From Acetobacter lambici (GTDB taxonomy: Bacteria; Pseudomonadota; Alphaproteobacteria; Acetobacterales; Acetobacteraceae), in contig NZ_WOTD01000021.1 in the NCBI RefSeq assembly GCF_011516885.1, positions 1-36,730 of the forward strand: a stretch of DNA of 36,730 nt, given 5' to 3'. Both the position numbers and the translations under genes were made by a program. The notes under the pieces are model-generated. The model made no database searches. It was given only the letters and a program-made list of their open reading frames with translations, and was not told where the DNA came from. Below are positions 8,647 to 15,490 of this stretch, piece by piece; within the stretch, counting starts at the first letter, position 1, and every line of letters begins with the position of its first letter.

Positions 8647-9209
8647 TTAATCGCTTGCAAGAGTCCTATAAATGGTATCCCTAGAGACTCGATAACGCTG
8701 TGCGATTGCTCTGATGCTTTGGCCTTCCTGATGTGATTTCAGCACGTCATCACGAGCAGAAGGAGATAGCTTTTTCCTTCTTCCCCAGTTTCCGCCGTTC
8801 TCGTTTCTGAATGACTTAATGCCTGCCTTTGTTCGTTCCTTGATGATCTCTCTTTCCCATGATGCAACACTGGCAAGAATCCCAATTATCAGGGAACCTG
8901 CTGATCCGCTTGTATCTGCTCCAAGCTGAAGGATACGGACGCCGATACCTTTATCTTTTAACTCACGTATCAAGCTGAGAACGTCAATTGCATCGCGTCC
9001 CAATCTATCTAGCTTTATGACTGTTAGCGTATCGCCTTTTTGGAGTTTTCCGAGCAATTTACCAAGGACTGGCCGAGAATGTGCGACAACTCCGCCAGAG
9101 ATATGCTCCGAGAAAATATTATTTTCTGGCACGCCAGAGTTAACCAATTCTAGTTTTTGAGGTTCTGTTTTTGTTCTTCTGTTGAGACTCTTGTATATCC
9201 ATAAATCAT
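8647..9209 (-). pseudogene. Serine resolvase/invertase, frameshifted
   Basis: The true start is the ATG at 9209, with AAGGA about 9 nt upstream. It encodes MIYGYTRVSTEEQKQNL, which contains the catalytic Ser of the TnpR/Hin/Pin family. That frame ends at TAG four codons later. The remainder continues one base out of phase as LELVNSGVPENNIFSEHISGG and onwards, with KLDRLGRD, the long E-helix region (SVASWEREIIKERTKAG) and a C-terminal helix-turn-helix (SIRAIAQRYRVSRDTIYRTL). A run of five A's (coding sense; T's at 9154-9158) marks the likely loss of one A from six, since an A6 run would restore NLKKLELVNSG. A shorter reading from a TTG at 9147 lacks the active site and is not functional by itself. 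Confidence 0.85.
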
Positions 9210-9250
9210 TGTTAAAATTCCTTTTTTATATAAAATTATTATATCATAAA

Positions 9251-9345
9251 ACCGACATAGCTATTTGCGACACTACCAGCCTTTAAAATCCTGACATTGA
9301 TAAAACAGTGTCAGGTATGTCGGAATACGGGCGTAATACGACATA
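9251..9345. promoter_or_regulatory. Candidate res/recombination site upstream of resolvase
   Basis: This gap between the resolvase start and the next gene has ordered symmetry. At 9316-9345 lies a 30-bp near-palindrome with outer arms TATGTCG and CGACATA and inner TACG/CGTA. At 9290-9315 lies an inverted repeat CCTGACA/TGTCAGG. Near 9252-9272 are two CGACA-type half-sites. TGTC/GACA ends and several subsites next to the recombinase gene are typical of Tn3-family res sites. Binding has to be tested. Confidence 0.55.
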
Positions 9346-9666
9346 TCAAAACATATCTGGAAAAATATCTTTTAGTAATTTTTCGATAATTCTGATTTCG
9401 TTGATTTCGTCTGTTGTCTTGTTTTTCGAGTTATCTAAGAGTTTTAAACGATAAAGCAGATAATCTGATGTTTCATACCAAAATGAATAATATCCATCAT
9501 CATTGGGATGAAGTTCGATAAATTCGTTTGTCTCTGTATTGAATTCAACACGTTTAACTAGACTTTTGAGAAAATCTTGATGTTTCTTTTCCTTGTTCTG
9601 TCTGTATCTTTTACTTTTTTCAGATGATGTCAGACGAGTGCCATCCTCTTTTATTGTTTTTCTCAT
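9346..9666 (-). CDS. Hypothetical protein of the element, 106 residues
   Basis: A charged, Lys-rich soluble protein. The N-terminus (MRKTIKEDGTRLTSSEKSKRYRQNKEKK) is strongly basic. The centre holds FWYETSDYLLYRLKLLDNSK, and the C-terminus is helical (RIIEKLLKDIFPDMF). AAAGGATTAAAAAA before the ATG is a good ribosome-binding site and resembles those of the next two genes upstream. It is the last gene before the resolvase control region. The short basic N-terminus resembles ribbon-helix-helix or replication-accessory proteins, but I cannot assign a family. Confidence 0.7.
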   Translation of the reverse strand: MRKTIKEDGTRLTSSEKSKRYRQNKEKKHQDFLKSLVKRVEFNTETNEFIELHPNDDGYYSFWYETSDYLLYRLKLLDNSKNKTTDEINEIRIIEKLLKDIFPDMF

Positions 9667-9678
9667 TTTTTTAATCCT

Positions 9679-9948
9679 TTATTTTACAATGTTATTGATT
9701 ATTTTCTGACGATGAAGTTCTTTAAATTTCTCTGTTAAATCTTTAGAAATATTTTTAATTTCTTTTTCTAATTCATCACATTTTTCTTTATTGTATATAA
9801 GTTTTTCATATTGTTTTTTTGTCTTATAATTCATAAATTTTATGTATTCTCGTCTGTGTTGATTAGATTGAGAAGATAATTTAATCTTTTCATTAATCAG
9901 ATCATCAATTTCTTTAATGATGATATCTATTTTTTCTTTATTAGTCAT
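9679..9948 (-). CDS. Hypothetical coiled-coil protein, 89 residues
   Basis: An almost entirely helical, Lys/Glu-rich protein with heptad-like spacing (IDIIIKEIDDLINEKIKL in the first half, KCDELEKEIKNISKDLTEKFKEL in the second), suggesting an antiparallel coiled-coil hairpin. There are no enzyme motifs and no signal peptide. AGGATTATAAAA precedes the ATG. It lies 12 nt upstream of the 106-residue gene and is probably co-transcribed with it. Function unknown. Confidence 0.7.
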   Translation of the reverse strand: MTNKEKIDIIIKEIDDLINEKIKLSSQSNQHRREYIKFMNYKTKKQYEKLIYNKEKCDELEKEIKNISKDLTEKFKELHRQKIINNIVK

Positions 9949-9964
9949 TTTTATAATCCTATAA

Positions 9965-10156
9965 TTAAATCTCTAAATTACCGTCATCATCAATCCAGAT
10001 AACATCGCCGTCTATTGTTCTTTCACCTGTGTCATGCAGAGTATTCCCCCAACTATCTTTGAATGATTTATATTTTTTATATCCAGAAAGAATTGGATTT
10101 CCGTAAAAATCTTCATCTAGATTCATTGGCCCATTGCCATAATTATCTTTACTCAT
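9965..10156 (-). CDS. Hypothetical acidic protein, 63 residues
   Basis: A small acidic, aromatic and Gly/Asn-rich protein with a repeated 'YGN-P' pattern (NYGNGPMNLDEDFYGNPI), then KDSWGNTLHDTGER and a C-terminal IWIDDDGNLEI. The pattern suggests beta-strands and turns. AGGAATAAAAA before ATG is a clear ribosome-binding site, and a 16-nt gap precedes the next gene. No known family is recognised. Confidence 0.65.
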   Translation of the reverse strand: MSKDNYGNGPMNLDEDFYGNPILSGYKKYKSFKDSWGNTLHDTGERTIDGDVIWIDDDGNLEI

Positions 10157-10343
10157 TTTTTTATTCCTTTTTTTTATGACACATAATAATGTGTTCTTAT
10201 TTATTACTATATCATAAAGTCGCGCTACTTTTGAAAATTAATAATAATTGGAAAAAATGAATAAATACCGAGACTTTTTATATGTTTGTATATACTATTT
10301 TTAGAATATCATAACAGATATGCAAAATTATCATTGATATGTT

Positions 10344-10469
10344 TTACATAAAATTCATCAAAAACTCTAATAAATCAGTCGCACCAACTGCAAAAAGCGG
10401 TGGAAAAATAAACAACCAAAATATAAATTTTATCGGGCTAACATCTGTATATTCATCTTCATTTTTCAT
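10344..10469 (-). CDS. Small single-pass membrane protein, 41 residues
   Basis: Starts MKNEDEYTDVSPIK (acidic, hydrophilic), followed by one strongly hydrophobic helix (FIFWLFIFPPLFAVGA, about residues 15-30) and the short tail TDLLEFLMNFM. GAGATTAAAAAA precedes the ATG and resembles the sites of the neighbouring small genes. The gene lies between the relaxase and the other small element genes, in the same direction. Single-helix proteins of this size are common as holin-like, toxin or entry-exclusion factors, but nothing in the sequence decides among these. Confidence 0.55.
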   Translation of the reverse strand: MKNEDEYTDVSPIKFIFWLFIFPPLFAVGATDLLEFLMNFM

Positions 10470-10516
10470 TTTTTTAATCTCTTTTTTCTTTATATTATAA
10501 CATAATATATAAAAAC

Positions 10517-12520
10517 TTATCGACCATATGAAAATGTTTTCTTTTTCTTTTGTCCTGAATTTTTTGGAAATTCGACAACATTAGATTTTTCTCTATCATT
10601 ATCTTTATTTTGTTCCTGTTCGTTTTCTGGTTCTGGTCTGATGTCTAATAAATAGCGATTTTCTTCGCGTTTATGTGCTTCAATGACGGCTTTCCTTGCT
10701 TTTTCAATGTCCAGATTTTCCTGTGCTTCTTTAAATTCTTTCTGTCCTTTTTCGTCCAGTGTTAGAATATTGATATCTCTGACGATATTTAGCTTTTGCA
10801 ATGATAGTTTTGCGTGAAAAACTTCATCTCTATTTTTCCATTGCATGAGTTCGCTATCTCTTTCGAACACTTTTAAAACAGCTATTGAATCAAGACACTT
10901 TGCACGTCCCTGATTTTCGAATAGAAGTCTTGCATATTTATTTGTTTCATATTCAAGTTTATAATTATTTTTTTGTTCATCAGTAAGATAGTCAAAAGCA
11001 ACTGGCTTATTTGGATTCAGTCCAATCTTGTGCATCATGCAGTGAACGATATACATCGCTAATAATATAAGTTTTTTACGTTCTTCTTCTTCTTGTTTTT
11101 CTTTACTAGCGACTCGTTTGTTTTTGAAGAAATAAGCGTTTTCTTTTAAGTTTTTTATATCGCTTTGAATTGATCTGAGTGTTTTTCTCTTATCAAAAAA
11201 TTCATCGAGTTCTTCTTTAAAGTTTTTGTATAAAAAATTATGGACTTGTTTATCTGTGATTGTTTTCAACTTAGGATGCGGTTGATCTATTATATCAACT
11301 AGTGATTTTTCTCTATCGTCTAATATGTCATTCCATGACGGTTTTAATTCAGGTTTATTATTTTTCTTCATATCTTCGAGCATTTGTTGAGCAAATTTTT
11401 TCTGGTTTGCTAATGACTCTTTTAAGAGTTTTTCTTTTTCAGATTGTTCTTTATTGAATTCGCTAACAGCTAATTTTTCTTCTCTGCTCATGCCTTCGCT
11501 GGCTTCTGCTTTCGCTTCGTTTGTTGTATCTGTTCCAGTGCCAATTTCTGGCTGTTCTGGCGCTGTCTGTGGCTGTTGTGTGGTTTGCTCCTGGACTTGT
11601 TCCTGGTGCTGTTCTGTAGGCTTCTGAGACGGTTCAACAGGCGGAGCCTTTGCCAGCTTATCCAATGCGATTGTATCGCGTTGGGTAGGGCTGGCTACCT
11701 CTATTTTGGCAACTTCATAATCTCCTTTAAATTTCTCGAATTCATCTTTTTTCATGCCAAGAATGCGGTCGACTGATCCGACTAATTTACCGTTTTCATC
11801 ATTCAGAATTAACTTTTTCTGACCTTGTTCGATTGTCCAGCCATACTCTGAAATTGCACCAGCAAACGCCTGAAGATTATCGCAAGTTTTGACTAATTCT
11901 TTGCATGTGTTTCTGATTTCGAAACTGTTCATTCCGTTACGTTGTTGTTTTTGATATTGTCCATCGCGTAAAAAGCTATTTGGCAATTCGCCTTGCGTTA
12001 GATGAAATAATTTATCTTTATATTCGTCTGGAACATTGTGCCATACAGCTACGTTATGCCTACCTTTTACAAGTTCGAGACCATTATCGACCTCGAACAT
12101 ACGAGCGATTTTTTCCTGTCTTTGATACAGATTATCAAATCTCTTTACGTGTCCGTTCTCTGGATCGACTAATCGGATCGCCAAATGCAGGTGACGCGGG
12201 TCTCTGTCGCTTTGGTGGTCTGTGTAGGTATGAATAGAAGCGAGAAGAATATCATCATCTGAGATATTTAATTCTTTTTGAACATAATTTTTTATCAAGT
12301 CTTTGAATTGTTCGTTTGTGAGTGGCTCTTTGCTTGATAATTGAAAATGTCGGATAGCGTTTTTTCGGTCGTAATGAATTCCGTCTTCAAGTGCATCTTG
12401 AACGTCTTGTTCATTGCCTTTAAGCAGTTCAATTTCTTCATTTTTATCATTTGTAGCAAAATAATTATAGATATCAGAAGCCTTTGAATCTGATACCATC
12501 GGATTAGATTTAATAATCAT
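10517..12520 (-). CDS. Relaxase (MobA/VirD2-like mobilization protein)
   Basis: A 667-residue conjugal relaxase expected to nick the element's oriT and lead the strand into a recipient. The N-terminal domain (about 1-270) carries candidate catalytic tyrosines Y18/Y20, HFQLSSKEPLT (58-68), and the metal-binding histidine motif DPRHLHLAIRLVDPENG with H110 and H112. A Gln/Pro/Glu-rich linker (about 275-345) leads to a long helical C-terminal region with basic ends (final RKKKTFSYGR-like tail). Codons 275-298 at the start of the linker lie in a 72-bp sequence repeated in inverse orientation at 12915-12986. It is 6 nt downstream of mobC. Mobilization by a helper plasmid is inferred. Confidence 0.85.
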   Translation of the reverse strand: MIIKSNPMVSDSKASDIYNYFATNDKNEEIELLKGNEQDVQDALEDGIHYDRKNAIRHFQLSSKEPLTNEQFKDLIKNYVQKELNISDDDILLASIHTYTDHQSDRDPRHLHLAIRLVDPENGHVKRFDNLYQRQEKIARMFEVDNGLELVKGRHNVAVWHNVPDEYKDKLFHLTQGELPNSFLRDGQYQKQQRNGMNSFEIRNTCKELVKTCDNLQAFAGAISEYGWTIEQGQKKLILNDENGKLVGSVDRILGMKKDEFEKFKGDYEVAKIEVASPTQRDTIALDKLAKAPPVEPSQKPTEQHQEQVQEQTTQQPQTAPEQPEIGTGTDTTNEAKAEASEGMSREEKLAVSEFNKEQSEKEKLLKESLANQKKFAQQMLEDMKKNNKPELKPSWNDILDDREKSLVDIIDQPHPKLKTITDKQVHNFLYKNFKEELDEFFDKRKTLRSIQSDIKNLKENAYFFKNKRVASKEKQEEEERKKLILLAMYIVHCMMHKIGLNPNKPVAFDYLTDEQKNNYKLEYETNKYARLLFENQGRAKCLDSIAVLKVFERDSELMQWKNRDEVFHAKLSLQKLNIVRDINILTLDEKGQKEFKEAQENLDIEKARKAVIEAHKREENRYLLDIRPEPENEQEQNKDNDREKSNVVEFPKNSGQKKKKTFSYGR
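11627..11698 (-). repeat. 72-bp inverted repeat, copy inside relaxase
   Basis: Identical on the opposite strand to 12915-12986. It encodes relaxase residues V275-S298 in whole codons. It is about 55 percent GC in an AT-rich element. It contains a 23-bp imperfect dyad at 11662-11684 (CCAACGCGAT-ACA-ATCGCATTGG, one mismatch). Confidence 0.95.
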
Positions 12521-12526
12521 GATTCA

Positions 12527-12835
12527 TCATCTGACCCTTTTCAATTTTGCATTTACGTTATTTCGCAAGCTGTTAATAATTTCGGGTAATCTGCTGATAT
12601 CTGCATTTTCGCCAGCGTTTAGCTTGTGAGCAATTTGATTGATGTTATTCCCGATTTGAGCCAGTTCCTTGCGTATTCCTGCAAGTTCATCAGCAATTTT
12701 TGCACCGCCTGAGATGTCATTCAGAAATGACGATCTACCGATAACCGAGACTTTCTTTTTTCTTTGCTTTGCATATGCGTGAATTCTTTGATGTTCTTCG
12801 TCTGAGACTCGTATGTGAATCATTTTATCTTTCAT
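12527..12835 (-). CDS. mobC: MobC-like mobilization accessory protein
   Basis: A 102-residue protein. The N-terminus KMIHIRVSDEEHQRIHAYAKQRKKKVS looks like a ribbon-helix-helix DNA-binding segment. The C-terminal half contains the MobC signature (IRKELAQIGNNINQIAHKLN). MobC proteins bind oriT, help open the strands and assist the relaxase. AAAGGAATAAATTA precedes the ATG. The stop lies 6 nt before the relaxase start, so the two form an operon. Confidence 0.88.
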   Translation of the reverse strand: MKDKMIHIRVSDEEHQRIHAYAKQRKKKVSVIGRSSFLNDISGGAKIADELAGIRKELAQIGNNINQIAHKLNAGENADISRLPEIINSLRNNVNAKLKRVR

Positions 12836-12914
12836 TAATTTATTCCTTTAATGAGATACATTATATCAGATATTTTTGCATTTGACGGGTAAACGGAAAT
12901 AACCTTATTTTATA
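12836..12914. other. Candidate oriT/promoter region upstream of mobC
   Basis: This 79-bp AT-rich gap lies between mobC and the 72-bp repeat. By position it should hold the mobC promoter and perhaps the transfer origin. It has a small dyad (ATATCAGATAT) and a GGTAAACGGAAATAACC segment with GGT/ACC ends. I see no established nick-site consensus, so oriT is inferred from position only. Confidence 0.3.
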
Positions 12915-13790
12915 GTAGCCAGCCCTACCCAACGCGATACAATCGCATTGGATAAGCTGGCAAAGGCTCCGCCTGTTGAACCGTCTGGAATCAAGTCTAA
13001 ACAATTGGTGAATTTTCATTTTGAGGTAAGAGAGTTGTCTAAAAAACAGAAATTACGCGAAAGAATGTTTGTGGAGCAAGCATCAAAACTTTTGGATGAA
13101 AATTGGCGTCTCCACTCCACAGAGCGTCCTGATTTTATTATATCAACTCAAGTTGAAGAATTCGGTCTTGAAGTGACGGAATGTCACGCGGGAAAATATT
13201 CAAAAAAAAAAGGTTCACAAGCTGTTAGGGAAGAAGTCACGCGTGATCGGGAACTGCAAAATATAAAGCAGAAATGTATTTCTATATATCCACATATAAA
13301 AAATTGGAGATTCCAGTATGTTTCAAATACTGGAACAATTCCAGAAGATGAAATAATACAATCTATAAAAACTATAAATCAAGATAACTCTGAAAATTCT
13401 GAGACGATAGATATTATTGGAATATTAAAAAAATCTGGTCTCCCGAATAAATTAGGAACCCTTTTTATTAGCAAGGGATATGGGGACGAATGGATTTATG
13501 TAAATGATATGTGTGGATGGGTTCATCCGAGCGCGGACAATTTCCAGAAGTGCATAGATACAAAAGCAAAAAAAATTTCTGATTACAAAGGAAAAATAGA
13601 AGATATACGCTTGCTAGTAGTAGCTGATGCATTGATGAATAGTGGAAAAGCATCTCTTCCTCATGATTTTTTTCCCAATATACATGGATTTCACAAGGTC
13701 TATTATCTGTATAACCCTATGTGGATAACAGAATTTCCATCAGGAATAACTAAATCTGTAGATAGTCGTTTTCCTACTCGTGTTTATTGA
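12903..13790 (+). CDS. PD-(D/E)XK nuclease-like domain, start-less cassette
   Basis: An open frame from 12903 to 13790. The first part (12915-12986) is the inverted copy of relaxase codons 275-298 in the same phase, then sequence unique to this ORF. No ATG with a ribosome-binding site precedes it. The first candidates are TTG at 12948, which is an internal Leu codon in the relaxase, and ATG at 13065. The unique part has RPDFIISTQVEEFGLEVTECHAG, a PD...E-x-T pattern like the core of PD-(D/E)XK restriction-type nucleases with the usual Lys replaced by Thr. The nuclease call is a motif-level guess. The 3' end overlaps the convergent rep gene by 51 nt. It could be a silent alternative relaxase C-terminus, or a cargo gene with a weak start. 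Confidence 0.55.
   Translation, partial: PYFIVASPTQRDTIALDKLAKAPPVEPSGIKSKQLVNFHFEVRELSKKQKLRERMFVEQASKLLDENWRLHSTERPDFIISTQVEEFGLEVTECHAGKYSKKKGSQAVREEVTRDRELQNIKQKCISIYPHIKNWRFQYVSNTGTIPEDEIIQSIKTINQDNSENSETIDIIGILKKSGLPNKLGTLFISKGYGDEWIYVNDMCGWVHPSADNFQKCIDTKAKKISDYKGKIEDIRLLVVADALMNSGKASLPHDFFPNIHGFHKVYYLYNPMWITEFPSGITKSVDSRFPTRVY
12915..12986 (+). repeat. 72-bp inverted repeat, copy at 5' end of nuclease-like ORF
   Basis: Perfect match, on the opposite strand, to 11627-11698. The dyad CCAACGCGAT-ACA-ATCGCATTGG lies at 12929-12951. The sequences diverge immediately outside both ends. Confidence 0.95.
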
Positions 13791-15311
13791 GATAAATCCC
13801 GCCAGATTTTCAGTTCTGGCAGGTCTCCCAAGATTTTCTGATTCACAATAATTTTGTAGCTTCAAATTAATATCAGATTTTTTTGAGATTCCGCACCTTG
13901 TTCTCTCAATATGTGATTTTTGTGCCAATCTGCTGAAATGTCTGATACTATTGCCTTGCGTTGGTCTGATTAAGCCTTTTCCTTCTCCAGAAGGAGGAGG
14001 CTGACCCCTAGATTTTTCACATTCCCAATAATAAAAATTATCCAGCATACATTCTTGGTTATTATATACCCAACATGGAACATAGTTATAAATATCACCG
14101 AATTCATTGATAATTTTATATGTTCTCAATTTCATAGATACAGAGAACTCATTATCAATCAGATTTTTGAATTCCCCAAAGTGTATACAATGTAAATACA
14201 TTATCTGAATTTTCTGAATGTGAGTTTTCAGATAATGAAAATCTTTATGTCTAGCAGATAACAGATTTAATCTTTCATCTGAAAACCCACGAATTAAGAG
14301 AAGTATCATACCGTTCGGTTGTTTTTTCATCATTAGCTTATGGGATATTGATATCCTCTTATCTGATAAATCTTTGTATTTTTCATTATGATAAACAGCA
14401 TTATATCTGGCTTTTATATCGCGTTGCAAACCGATGAAATTTATATAAGTGTCTGATTTATTTGAATCTTTTAATGCGTATGATATCAGATTAAAGGCTT
14501 GCCAGATGTCTTTAATTGCTTCGTTTCGTCTGTCTTGTTCATTCGGAAACTGCTGAAGGATAACAGATTCAACATATTCCCGATGTTCGGATGATACATA
14601 TAGCTGGATATGATAATGTGGTGTTTCATCTTTTTGCAATTCAAGAACTGACATTCCTAATAAGAGAATATCTTTATTTTTTAGAATTCTTTTTATCTTT
14701 TTCCATCTTTTTGATATTTCGTTTTTAGCTGTTTCATATGAACAATTATGGAATTCACTTTCCAGAGTTAGCGATAAAAACAACCCTTCATACTGCAAAA
14801 AGTTTATAGCAAAATCATCAACATGTTCAGCTATCGAATGATTAACAGCGTATTTTTTTCTCTGATTAAATTGCTTAATGTCATGAGCAGATAAACCAGA
14901 ATCTTCATTCTTCGAATCTGGAATAATGATATAAGATTTCTCGGAATCCTGTTTATCTGTATCAAATTGCTGTTGAAACAGATCATCTTCTGGTCTGACA
15001 TTAATGTATCGTCTGAAATTCCTACGTAATAAGTTCGATTTTCTGGTTAATCTCTTACCTGTGATTCGTTGTTTTTCTCGTATTTCATCGTATGACAACG
15101 ACATCAATCCAAAGCCGTTTACAATGTCATTTGGCATTGAATCGATGAATTCGACAATGTGTTCAGCTACTTCGTCCAGACTGTAAGAATGGCAGTTTTC
15201 CGCGATTTTTTGACTGATTAAATTTTTATAAGTGTGATGTAGAGATAATAAATTTTTCCATAAATTCGGATAATAATTTCTTAGATATATCTCAATTTGT
15301 TCATATCGCAC
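13740..15311 (-). CDS. HUH rolling-circle replication protein, P2 gpA-like
   Basis: A 523-residue protein with the layout of phage P2 gene A / phage_GPA replication endonucleases. Motif I is LFLSLTLESEFH (177-188). Motif II is GMSVLELQKDETPHYHIQLYV with metal-binding H232 and H234. A candidate active-site tyrosine motif is ISYALKD (Y278, K281). Such enzymes nick one strand at an origin and start rolling-circle synthesis. In this element it could drive replication of the excised circle. The C-terminal 100 residues (from about SRGQPPPSGEGKG) are low-complexity and less convincing. The 3' end runs 51 nt into the convergent nuclease-like ORF. The origin it cuts was not located. Confidence 0.78.
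   Translation of the reverse strand: MRYEQIEIYLRNYYPNLWKNLLSLHHTYKNLISQKIAENCHSYSLDEVAEHIVEFIDSMPNDIVNGFGLMSLSYDEIREKQRITGKRLTRKSNLLRRNFRRYINVRPEDDLFQQQFDTDKQDSEKSYIIIPDSKNEDSGLSAHDIKQFNQRKKYAVNHSIAEHVDDFAINFLQYEGLFLSLTLESEFHNCSYETAKNEISKRWKKIKRILKNKDILLLGMSVLELQKDETPHYHIQLYVSSEHREYVESVILQQFPNEQDRRNEAIKDIWQAFNLISYALKDSNKSDTYINFIGLQRDIKARYNAVYHNEKYKDLSDKRISISHKLMMKKQPNGMILLLIRGFSDERLNLLSARHKDFHYLKTHIQKIQIMYLHCIHFGEFKNLIDNEFSVSMKLRTYKIINEFGDIYNYVPCWVYNNQECMLDNFYYWECEKSRGQPPPSGEGKGLIRPTQGNSIRHFSRLAQKSHIERTRCGISKKSDINLKLQNYCESENLGRPARTENLAGFISINTSRKTTIYRFSYS
13801..13820. repeat. Inverted repeat in the rep 3' end
   Basis: GCCAGA-ttttcagt-TCTGGC lies 10 nt after the stop of the plus-strand ORF and inside the rep coding end. 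There is no T-run on either side, so it is only a possible weak terminator for the convergent pair. Confidence 0.35.
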
Positions 15312-15446
15312 ATTTCCCTACAATTCCCCAGATGCTGATTTTATTCTTGAAAATTGTGTATAATGTCTTATATAAAAATAACATTGTTCAAATTCCCTTT
15401 TTGGTTAGTTCTGGGTGGTTCCAACCGTTAGAGAATATTGTAACAC

Positions 15447-15485
15447 AAAAATAAGCGGGATAGAGAAATCTACCCCGTTTTTTTT
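15447..15485 (-). terminator. Terminator after the integrase gene
   Basis: On the minus strand, CGGGGTAGA-tttc-TCTATCCCG (one mismatch) is followed by CTTATTTTT. It lies 6 nt after the integrase stop. The T8 run on the plus strand could also stop transcription coming from the left. The rest of 15312-15490 is AT-rich and would hold the rep promoter (candidate TATAAG/TATAC boxes), with no gene. Confidence 0.75.
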
Positions 15486-15490
15486 GTTAT

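Noticed and set aside
8647..9147. Resolvase starting at TTG 9147 as an intact gene
   Set aside because: This reading lacks the catalytic Ser and a ribosome-binding site; the proper start and active site lie upstream in another frame.
12948..12950. TTG as the start of the nuclease-like ORF
   Set aside because: It is Leu287's codon context copied from the relaxase gene and has no Shine-Dalgarno sequence, so it is unlikely to be a real start.
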